Shown one piece after another: positions 54,401-64,000 of a stretch of DNA of 64,000 nt. The translations under genes and the position numbers were made by a program. Location: contig JAKTNV010000004.1 of the NCBI GenBank assembly GCA_022747635.1, positions 20,882,969 through 20,946,968 on the forward strand. The letters run 5' to 3'. Position 1 is the stretch's first letter. Every line of letters begins with the position of its first letter. The notes below the pieces were generated by a model that did not search any database, was not told the DNA's origin, and saw only the letters and a program-made list of their open reading frames with translations. Origin of the DNA: Hetaerina americana. Lineage: Eukaryota > Arthropoda > Insecta > Odonata > Calopterygidae.

Positions 54401-55397
54401 AAATATCAAAGTTAGGGCCCAAAATAAAAAGTAATAATAACAAAAAATCGATAGAAGTATGACGAAGTGCAGGGCAGTTGAAAGACGCCGAGGCATTCGT
54501 TGTTTTATATGAAAATTCTGCAAACCTAGTCGATTTTTATTGGTCTAATAACTGGCACTCGGGGCATTCAGAAAAGGTATTTCCTTAACGCTTATGCTCC
54601 GATAGATTTCTTGTTTGATTCCCGCCGATTCCCTTTTCGTTGTCTACATGATCCTTTTGGTGTCCGTGTCAATATGGTTGATAATCATTTGATCAATTGT
54701 ATGAAACACCATAATTTAAATTTAGAACGACTGTGTGTGGCACTGATGAGAATATAAGTCTAAAGGTACGCCACTCCGGCCTTAGATTAGCTCAGCAGCA
54801 GTTCAATGACAGTTTTGATGACTAACCCCAAACTGAGAAATTTTCTCGTGATAGTGCATAAATGTTCTATCCCACCATAGACAAAGAATATCTCGGATGT
54901 GACGCTGTCGAGCGGTACTTTACTGATAAGTCGACAACGATATAATGGCGATTTCAAACAAGGAATACGCGCTGAATAAAACCCTTTGTTTGGTTCTGCG
55001 CGGATGATAAACAAGGTAACAAGGAAAACAAACTAAAGGTGACTGTATGCTTCCGAAATATGGTGCTGAATTTGAACCTCGAAAAAGAAAAGGACGCAGA
55101 AAATGAATTATGATAGGTAAGCTTTAACAAGAGGTGAAAACATAAAGCCAAGTGAAAGAAGAAACAGGTTCACCGGCACCACCAAAAAGAGACAGTGAAT
55201 TCATGACGAGGAAAGGGAAAACACTACGTTACAACTTAAAGGGTAGGCCAAGGGACAGACTTTGTTCTCAGATCAAACAGCAATGCAAGTGGAAATATAT
55301 GGCTATAAGGCGTTGAATTAATTAGAATGAACACGGAAAAAAGCTCGCGGCTGAGATAAAAACCATCGAGAGCCAATTTGCTAATGGTGGAGTACAT
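51431..55397. other. No gene recognised
   Basis: Mostly AT-rich non-coding DNA. Short frames are present, none with a motif or splice context that I can support. Confidence 0.35.
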
Positions 55398-55817
55398 TTG
55401 GAAAGGTATACTAAACTAGTGAAATCGCGGAAAATGAGCGGGAATATTGAGGAGGGCGTCGGCGTCTATCCTTGGATAAGATATTCTAAAAATACTTCGA
55501 AATCATATGAAGGCGCCGTGACTTGGCGAGTGCCTGCCGCAAACCAATTACCTGGAGAGGCGGAGACAGGAGTCATCGTTCATATGAATGAACAGAGACT
55601 GAGATATTATTATCTAAGGAATAGCAGCTTATCACCTCTTTATTTTTCACTCCGATTCTTCAGTAACAGACGCGTTTGGAACACTTTGGAGTCAAATATT
55701 CCGAGAGGCCCTGGAACGCCATTGGGACCTATATGTGAGGACCGCCAGAAAGATTCGTACGTCAGTCAAGTGTGTCATGAAATTAACTTGAATTGGAACG
55801 CCAATGTAAAAGATTAA
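55398..55817 (+). CDS. Unidentified ORF, 139 codons (doubtful)
   Basis: Open from the ATG at 55398 to the TAA at 55817, mixed composition, no signal peptide, no membrane span, no motif. It contains TWRVPAANQLPGEAE and ends in NWNANVKD. Its length is above what is common by chance here, but it has no splice or family support. It could be part of a decayed retroelement, since LINE remains lie 1.3 kb downstream. Confidence 0.2.
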   Translation: MERYTKLVKSRKMSGNIEEGVGVYPWIRYSKNTSKSYEGAVTWRVPAANQLPGEAETGVIVHMNEQRLRYYYLRNSSLSPLYFSLRFFSNRRVWNTLESNIPRGPGTPLGPICEDRQKDSYVSQVCHEINLNWNANVKD

Positions 55818-57129
55818 TGAATCCTGAAGCAGAAATTCTAAGGATGGGATTTCGGGAATGGGAAGAATGGGGACTATGTGCACAAGTAAAATAAAATCGT
55901 CCAACGAAGGAGAATTTAGGGATGAAAGCAGCACTATAATTCACTCAGTACCCGCAAAATGGAAATACTGGAGTATACAATAACACTGCAGTCGAGATGA
56001 TGCTCAACCTGAGTTTTGAGAATGAAGCGGATTTTTGAGATACCAAAAAAGGAAAGTGGGGAAAATTTCATTTGACACCAAGAGAAACCATATTGGTACA
56101 AAGTCACATGCCTTCAGTATGAACCAATGTGAGGGGAAACTTCGGAAGGAGACGGCGGAAATTATTTTAAAAATGTGAAAGGAATGTTAAATTATTGCTG
56201 GAGATAGGAAGAAAACTGTCGGAAGAGGCGAAGAAACAAAAACAGAAAGAAGACATTGAATAGGGAAACGAACAAAAGAGAAGATACCATATTACGCAAA
56301 ATGCAAGGTAGTTGTGGCAAAAATGCAGTGTCTAAGTACAGGTGAACTTCAAATTTGCGAAAACATTGGAGTGATTAGCCTGATGACTAATGCAGTGTCC
56401 ACGATAACAATAATCTAACGAAGAAGATGAAGGGCCATTTATATTTATATGAATGAGAAGAGGGAGAGAAAAAAAACAAACCGACATTAATTGCCTTCAT
56501 GAAACTGAATATAGAGTTCATTTCATCGTCGGCTCGAATACACTGTGTGATTGCACGTAGATTGAACTGAAAGACAAATGCTTACTATACATTAAACAAA
56601 ATAAGGTACAAGCATAGTAGGAACAGAAATGAAGGATGGAAAAGATGATATAATGCTATTCAAATACGTTTCAAACCTTTGTAAGGAGATGTATGAGATC
56701 AAGTGAAATGTACGCAAAAGTGAGCTATGAATACATCTTCTATATAATTGTACGTAGAAGGGTACAGGAAACGCAAATCGCGATTTGTAGAATTGACATT
56801 GAAGATATAAAGAGGACAAAATAAAACGAGGAAGAATATACGAATTGATTTATAAATAATCTATCTATGAGAGAGAAAGCATAATCTCAATTTTAAAACC
56901 AAAAGATTGGTGTGCCTATTAAAAAATGATCATTTTCAAGTAAAACTAGATGAAAGAATTAATGAACAAGTAAAAGAATAAAGCTAATAGGGTAAAAGAC
57001 CGCTAGCTATGGATTAAGTCGGAAGGAAATAGTAATTCAGAACAGCCAAAACCGGTTCACAAATAGATAACTATCTATTAGGAGAAAAATTAACCAACGG
57101 CCAAAGCAGCCACAAAACCGGTTCACAAA
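55818..57129. other. Probably decayed retroelement DNA
   Basis: Purine-rich plus strand with short broken frames. A TGATTAGCCTGATGACTAATG stretch near 56374 and an ACGATAACAATAAT end (56400) look like a retroelement tail. Not classified. Confidence 0.3.
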
Positions 57130-57600
57130 AACCTATACACGAGGTTTATTTTTATATCGCTATAAGACGCAGACGACAGTGACAAGCAGAAAGAAGAATA
57201 TTAGAAAAGATAGAAATGCGACCACAGGATTAAGAGAATAAAGCCACAAAACGAATAGACCGAGTCAATAATGAAGAAGTTCGCCGCGGAATGGCCAAGG
57301 GAAGAAGCCCTTCGAAGGCATGGACAAGATGAAGGAAGCTAATGGGGAACAATATTGGGAAGATATTTTAGTGAAAACCATCACGGAAGGAACCACAGAA
57401 GGTAAGAATTAAAGATGAAGATGAAATGCGAAAAGCTAGTGACAACAGAGGACAGCGGAAATAAATTATGATGGAAAGATAGGAAGGAATGATGAAGTTG
57501 GCAGACAACAGAATAGTTTGAAGGGCTGAATAAAACTAATATTATTAATGATGCTGATGAAGAAAACAAATTCGGCTGCTCTGATGACTTTATAGATTGA
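57130..57600 (+). mobile_element. LINE 3'-end relic (a LINE-A relative)
   Basis: Plus-strand frames read RRILRKIEMRPQD, then RVNNEEVRRGMAKGRSP. This equals the EMWVLRRMEK / EEVLGMVGEERG end of LINE-A in block order but is distinct in sequence. An ATTATTAATGATGCTGATG tail follows. Several frame breaks. Confidence 0.5.
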
Positions 57601-59009
57601 TAGGAATCTTAAAGTTTGAATGTCTGGCTAATTTAATATTTTCGCAAGATCATTATTGTTGATGATACACCCAGATGAACAGACATATCATGAATGATTT
57701 TCATTGCTTACCCTTCGAAAGATATTTATGTATTTATTAAAAAAAATTCACATAAATATTCCACATTAAAAAATCTTCGTCTTTTGAAGTTAATTTTGTG
57801 AAAAATTCTTCGTATATTTTGAAGTAAACCTTGGATTTTTACAATTTTTCTGTTATATATTAATCTATCTTCAGTGCGTTGACACCCATATATCATTAAC
57901 ACTTCAATAAGCATTAAGTACGGTACCTCTCTGCGTTCGTGTGAGAAGGTCAAATGATAACTGTATCGTTTTTCTTGAAAGTTTATTGTTCCCTCCTCGT
58001 TCACCGATTATATGAAAGTTTCGAGTAAGTATTGATTATCTCTGTACATAATCATTCAATACGAATCCAATTACATTTAATCAAATCATTTTGAATTAAT
58101 TGGTCAAATTCTTCTTCTAAAAATTGAACTCAGCACGCTTAACAAGAACGAGGACTAAACTCAATTGACAAATATGAGGCTAAAACTGTAAGAAACAGCC
58201 TAGGGAACCTTGGTCGACTCCACATCGGTCGACTGTGTTTACATCTGAAAACATCATCCATGGACTGATCCGTGAAAATACGTCTACAGCTTACACAAAG
58301 ATATTTACAAGAAAGAAGAGAATTGAACATGATTTTAAAACGGATTGAGAATGGGCAATAATTCTACTCCCTGTAGGAAAAAAACAATTTCAAGACTTCA
58401 TCAACTATCATAAAATCATCGATGATTTTTTCACTCATATTTTTGTGACCACTGTCGACATAAAACAGGCATGACAAGAGGTTATGAGTTGGAGGAGACA
58501 AGACAGCTTCCATATTGCTCCGTAGGCATGCAGAAATAATTAACAAGGATGTGTCACGAGAGACTAAAAGAAGCGCTGGAAAAATTATATGCAAGCCGGG
58601 GAAGCCAAGAAGAAATATTTTAAACTACACTGCAAAGAAGATACATAGACTGCTTTTCCTCTGCGCAGCTTCCGGTAGCTCGCGAGTTTCTGGCTTCCAG
58701 GAGAGCCTTAGCTTGAATTCTGATTTCCCAGAAGGCGAACCACCCGCCAGATTATACTCCACGTCCAAGCGCCACTCCACCTCACAAGCCGTAGGGGGTC
58801 GCTCAGGGCGCCAACTTGGGAAGGGCGTAACCATCAACATCAAAAGCGGGTGACTACCACATTTTCCGTAATTTGAGAATCTATAAATTTCCGATTTTAA
58901 TTTAACAACTGATTTCGAGGGACACTAACGTCATTACCTATGTGCACAAGGTTTTGCTCAAAATTTCCAAATTCGAAGAAGGTGCTATGATGATAATGGT
59001 GAGGAAGAG
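57601..59009. other. No gene recognised
   Basis: AT-rich to 58600. Positions 58625-58850 are open on both strands and more GC-rich, without a recognised product. Confidence 0.3.
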
Positions 59010-59345
59010 AGAAATGGCTTGCCACCAACGCCCTCTTACAAATAGGGCGCCGAAAGACATGGGGCAAGTCCCCTCCCTGAACTAAGATCATAGACCCAAA
59101 GGCCAGCTCATTAGGGGAATACAAGTTCACCTCTAAACAAGCACTACGGCTTGTGAAATTCATAAATTTCGGGATTTGAGGACATGCTCTTCCACTGAAT
59201 ACCCTCCGGTTTCACATGGTACCCAGGGAACCACACTGCTGAAGTTTATGAGGGGGTTTCCGGGGATGTAACCCGGATTTGAGACCGGGACCCTTGCGAA
59301 TGTGGCCGAGCGTCCTTCCCACTCGACTACCTCGCCACCTCCAGC
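59010..59345 (-). mobile_element. tRNA-derived SINE
   Basis: The minus-strand head reads GGTGGCGAGGTAGTCGAGTG (A-box region) and, ~40 nt on, GGTCTCAAATCC (B box). This is similar to a Ser/Leu-type tRNA. A ~270 bp body of unknown sequence follows. Confidence 0.5.
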
Positions 59346-60100
59346 TCAGAAGCCTGAATGAATTCGACAGCCCATGCCTCGGGCCGCCGCCCTCTCAGCA
59401 CCCTTCGCTTTCCTCACACCCGAAAACTCACGCCCCTCCTCTCTCCGAAGATTTCACATCCCCCTCCCACCCACTCCGTTCCACAACGCACACGCACACA
59501 CGCACAAACACACAAGCACCCATTTTCATATGGAACCGCGCTTCCACCGCCGCTTCTCCTGAGGAAGGAATCTATTTCGGGAGACGGCTGACTCCACGGG
59601 AGCGGGTGGCTTTGCGCCGTGGGCCAAGTAAGGGCCTGCCACCGGGGCCCCCACCCCTACCCTCCCGCCACCTGCATCCGCGAAACCTCCTCCCCTTACT
59701 CCCCTCCGCACTCACCCCTCTTGGCGGACCCATCTTGCTTCTCCCCTCCTTTCCCTTTCCCCGCCCCATCCCTCCCTCTCCTCTTCACCTATGGGTTCCC
59801 TCGCCCCCACGCCCGTTAAACAGGGGTGGGCAATATTTGTTAACCTCACGGGGAGTGGGCTCGTGAACGGTCGGGGAGACGGCGAGCCGGATCGCAAGGA
59901 TTGAACGCCACACGTTCACGCCGGGCGCCACTCCTTCACCCCCCCCCCCTGTCTCCGCCGCGCGCACTTTTCGACGTGGCCTCGACCGCGAGCTCCATCA
60001 CTTGCGGACGATGAAGGCGCCGCGACCTGTTCGATGGCGAACTACACCCATTTTCACGAGCGGAAACATTTTACGTTGATCGGGGATTGCGTCGGACCTC
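59346..60100. promoter_or_regulatory. GC-rich, CpG-rich island
   Basis: C-rich plus strand with a 195-codon Pro/Arg-rich frame (59279-59866) that has no domain and is probably not translated. Includes a poly-C run at 59939-59949. Possible promoter or CpG island; no transcription start can be fixed. Confidence 0.3.
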
Positions 60101-60201
60101 GGCGACTTGCGCTAACTAAGTTCAACTAAGTTTTAGGGCGATAGGAACAAGGGGCGGTATACAATTCCGAACATCCCAATTCGATATTATTTATTCCTTA
60201 C

Positions 60202-60387
60202 CGAAGAGCACATATGGATCACACATAGATTTGCATATATGATTTTACTGACACAAGGATGCGTGGCAGACCAATAGGCGAGGGCCACTAGGCTAAAGAT
60301 TGGAGAGCTCGGATACAATTCCTGGGCATGCCTCAGGACATTCTCAACTTCTGAAAACCAGCGTGATTTTTCGGTAACCAGATCTTC
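60202..60387 (-). other. Exon-like segment of 62 codons
   Basis: TTTCTGTGGTTTCGCAG precedes it and TCG/GTAAGG follows it on the minus strand. The 186 nt between are open in one frame and keep the frame (EDLVTEKSRWFSEVENVLRH at the start). The residues are of ordinary protein composition. No family recognised. It lies upstream of paxillin in the same orientation, but it has no LD motif. Confidence 0.3.
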
Positions 60388-60459
60388 CTGCGAAACCACA
60401 GAAAAATGAATAAGCCTGTTCCATCTAGGTGTGTGAATTTCACCCACCCACCCCATGGG

Positions 60460-62664
60460 GATTAGTACGAGATGAGCTCTAACTTTGCCTATTAAACCAA
60501 CCCTTGTGTTGATTACTGTAGTTTCTTAGCATAAGATTGGAGCGCACATGCAGCTCGCTTCATCGCAGAGCAGTCTAATTAACACTACACGAGCGACAAC
60601 GACCATCGGCAGCCAAAAAATATATCCATACAGTTTATATAAATTGACACCCTTCACGTTAACATAGACCCTTATACTAGATGACCCGAAACCATGGAAA
60701 TACATATAGTCCTGGTTTTGTCAACTCAATGCCTAATTACATATGAAATGCGTGAAATTCTAAGAACAATGTGAGAAGGTGAAAACCCAATATTGATTTT
60801 TCGGAGACAATACGTGCCGCTTTTTTTTCGGATTCCCACTGACCTATTTCAATGCCCCACATCCATTTCTCGACACATTTCCCTCCCCGATAACTATCGC
60901 CTTGCTCACCCAAATGTCAAAATTGATCATTTTGGTCGAATTGGTCGAAACTAGAGACTGCCTTCTTCTATCTCTTATATTTTCCAGAATTAAACACCCT
61001 AATTTCATGCAAATGTTGCAGAGAGAGAGAGAGAGAGAGCTCTGGATTAGAATCTGGATCTTGCCCCGTAAAACTGCCGACTAAGCCCTGGTTGTAACTT
61101 AAAAGTTGGTAGAACATGTTACGCTTGAGTGCATTAGTTGAGCAGTTGCCTTAAAACGTATTACTCGAAAATGTTTGTACATGACACTTCAGTTTTTGTC
61201 GGCGGTGAAGGTATTAAAGTTTATTTGCCAAAAATTTAATTTTCATGCGGTACGAAAGAAATGAGTAATAGCAGAGTAAAAATCGTAATCCTAGGATACA
61301 CTACAAACAAATCTTTGCAAATTTCTCATCTCTCCCTCATCTGGATAACTTATCATGGCATAACTGCGGCACTCAGCACAATAAATGCTTTAGAAAACGC
61401 TTCTTTCACAACTGTGAAACCATTATGTTTTGCAGATCTCTGATAAAACATTCATTTTATGAATCCTCAGAAATGACTGACGGTCATAAAAGATGGAGAC
61501 GAATTACTGCTTGCCGGAAATCAACATAAATCGAACTATTAAAAGCCTCTGTTTAGATGCGTGAAGCCAATGATGCCGAATGTGGAGCGTGAAAAACCGT
61601 TTACTCCGCCCTCAGAGGCCGATTAACGAGCTTGCGCAAGTTCCGAAGAGAAGTCCCTAATCAATTCAACTCTAATGCCGCATGCGCCCAGTGAATTACT
61701 CGCACGCCTCTCTCTCCCATCATCCTGCGCCATGGCATCTGGCCAGGGGTGGCCCGGGGTGCTTTGTTGTCTCGATGGGAAAGGACTTGATGTGAAAGCT
61801 CCGGCAATCACGGGCCGATTCACCCTTTCATCATATGGGAAGAATTTATCAATGAAGAAAAAAGTTCATCGTACTTTCTGGCTACACTCGCATTTTTACC
61901 ACGAAAATAAAAAATACAGGAATGTAGCAGACCACATTATTCACCACAGATATAATTCTAGGAATGATAATGATGGTGAAAGGATGCAGTTTTTTTAATG
62001 ATGTGAGAAGGAGATTACAGTCCCCGAACAAATGAACATAAGGAAATAGTTCTGTTTACCACTCTACAAATCGGGGAAATATGAATAATTCATTCATGCT
62101 GTAGGCTAACAATAAATATTGACGAAACTAGATGCTACATTCTTACTTGTGCTTCGCGGTTAAAAAATAGTCCTTCACTTGGGAGATGCGTACGTGCATC
62201 TCATCTAGTTTCTTCGGCAATATTAGTAACGATATATAATTTCAAATTGAGTAAATGTCTTTCCGATAAATACAACTCGAGATGTGCAAGGGAGAACGTT
62301 TTAAGTATAATTGTTCGAGTGTTCAGAAATTCAAGAGATTTCTATTATTATCCTCTTATCCTGTTTTACTAACTTATACACGTCCCATTTTACTCTCCAA
62401 GGATGAGGAAAAAAAATTAAAAGGACACTTATTTTTACGCACTAAAGTGAAGCAATGTACCAAAACGCATCCAACACATAGTATAATCATGCCTCTATAA
62501 TAGTAAGTGAATATCCCACAGAGGATTTCCATACAACGCATCGAGTTAGAAAAGGAATGTTTTTCGAAGTTTCGATTTTCTATTCACCCACTAGGTTTTT
62601 TTCTGTTTCCGAATAGACATGATTAACCTTTCTCCATCGGTGACATAATTGAGCTACCAAGATG
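60460..62664. other. No gene recognised
   Basis: AT-rich non-coding DNA with a short (GA)n tract at 61020-61039. Confidence 0.35.
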
Positions 62665-62950
62665 AGGTGGGATATGATTGGCTCGGTGAATAATCAAGTG
62701 GTGCCCAGCGACAAAAAGTCGGGTTCCCATCCCGGCAGCGATGAAACATTCGGCGATGCACACAAATTCACACTTGAGTACCGTGCGAACAGCACTTCGA
62801 ACGCAGAACTCCGTCCATGGAACATTCGGATAGCCAATACCTCGGATGTTGATATCTGTAATAAGTCGGCTGACACTTGAATTGCTTGCCAACCTTCCTC
62901 CGATTCATTTAAAATTAATCCCATCGCCCAAAATTCCTCCTATGACGCAA
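62665..62950 (+). mobile_element. tRNA-like SINE
   Basis: A GGCTCGGTGAATAATCAAG-like A-box region, then GGGTTCCCATCCC (B box) at 62720, with a ~200 bp body after it. Confidence 0.4.
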
Positions 62951-62994
62951 GTGACCTTTGATGACCTCCCCTCCCTTCCCGATAACCCTCCAGT

Positions 62995-63120
62995 CATCTA
63001 CAAGAGTTGGCTGGATGGCGCTCGACTCTCCCGGATAGGGAGTGGGACGCGAACCCGGTTCCTTCGAAGTTGCGGCTCCCCCTTCGCGACATGGCGCTTA
63101 AGGGTACACTCACCGCTTCA
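62995..63120 (-). mobile_element. tRNA-like SINE head (weak)
   Basis: The minus strand reads CCCTTAAGCGCCATG and then GGTTCGCGTCCC, in A box to B box order and spacing. The A box is poor. Confidence 0.3.
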
Positions 63121-64000
63121 AAATAGTCTCTTCCCCAACATTTTGGCAACATTGGCCCGCCGCCAAAGATCATCCTCTTCTCCTCTCTTTCCACAGAATG
63201 ATGGAGGGAAGCGGGTTATAAAAAATACGTCTCGGTATATGTGTATTTTTTCTTTTTAAACTTTTAGACGGCGGGAACGGCGGAGGGGCAGAGAGAGAGA
63301 GGGGTGTTTCTTGGAAGAAATAATGGAGAATTGCGTGGAAGGGTGGAATTTCTCCGGCTACGAAGGGAGGCTATCTTGTTGAGTAATGGCGTGGAAAGCG
63401 TAGGAGAAAGGGTAAAACGTCTTGATCGGGCTCAAGATAAAAGATAGGGAGGGGGGGTGGGGTTCAACGTCGGTTTAGCGGAGAGGGCGGGAGTTGTTCT
63501 TGGAGAGGTGCGGGGGGAGCAACGCGCCACCTGACATTCATTCACCTTCGCTGCTTGCATACTGTCGACCAAGTCGTTTGTGCTGCTCTAGCCACAAAGA
63601 CCAAAACATAATCGCGGACTAATGGGCGCTTTTCTTTCCGTATTCAAGCATTGGCGAGCTTTTTCCGAATATACATCAATATATACACCAATTCTAACCT
63701 CAAGTCTCTGCTAAATCTAAGCTCAAAATCTCTGATAGCGAAACTCAACAATTAATACTTTTCAAATTTAATGAAATGGCCGAGAATAAGCGCATAAAAA
63801 TTACGGAATCCATAGTGTTACGAAAATCAAAGACGGCAAGGAAAGTATACTGAAGAATAACTTGGAGGCGGATCGGACTGGGATAGAAGGATGGATGCTG
63901 GGTAGATGAGGTAGAGGGTGTAAATCTGAGGAATAACAGAAAGCACGGAAAATGGCTTTTGCATTTGGCAATTCTTAAAAGAGCTAAGTTTCTTAGAAGG
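63121..64000. other. GC-rich then AT-rich end of window, no gene recognised
   Basis: Positions 63250-63560 are G-rich on the plus strand. Nothing coding can be supported. Confidence 0.3.

Noticed and set aside
59279..59866. 195-codon plus-strand ORF
   Set aside because: C-rich low-complexity DNA, partly overlapping a SINE head; no domain seen.

Overview
The window is eukaryotic nuclear DNA, most likely from an arthropod and probably an insect. Real genes are split into small exons with GT/AG junctions and long AT-rich introns, and the protein families recognised are animal ones. The repeats (mariner, P-type transposase, several LINE families, tRNA-derived SINEs) are typical of insect genomes. 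The species cannot be told from the sequence.

Three conserved host genes are visible, all on the minus strand. (1) Positions 477-799 hold the first two coding exons of an RBM19/Mrd1-type ribosome-biogenesis RNA-binding protein; the rest runs off the left edge. (2) Positions 4548-7556 hold a complete four-exon RPA-interacting protein (RPAIN) gene of 217 codons, with a SINE and a LINE in its third intron. (3) Positions 38065-44685 hold the 3' half of a paxillin gene: the LD5 motif and LIM1 to LIM4. Two alternative 3' ends both complete LIM3, and only one of them goes on to LIM4. The N-terminal LD1-LD4 exons were not found and probably lie beyond the right edge.

Positions 8.4-33.2 kb are a dense graveyard of nested mobile elements. 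It contains a broken P-element-type transposase, several copies of one LINE family (here LINE-A), a second LINE family (LINE-B, CR1/Jockey/L2-like), mariner relics, and one nearly whole mariner of 1527 bp with TA target duplications. It also contains a ~330 bp AT-rich tandem repeat, and a ~3.3 kb palindrome whose arms carry a decayed coding sequence of unknown identity. Inside each palindrome arm a ~0.9 kb core is ~98-99% identical while the flanks are only ~70-80% alike, a pattern that suggests gene conversion.

Positions 33.2-38 kb are mostly non-coding, with a possible promoter near 34.0-34.3 kb and a SINE at 35.2 kb. Positions 44.7-64 kb look like paxillin intron or upstream DNA. That stretch holds GC-rich islands (45.7-46.7, 48.9-49.4, 59.3-60.1 and 62.9-63.6 kb), tRNA-derived SINE heads, a LINE 3' relic, and one isolated exon-like segment at 60.2-60.4 kb. 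No prokaryotic system, CRISPR array or complete RNA gene was seen.
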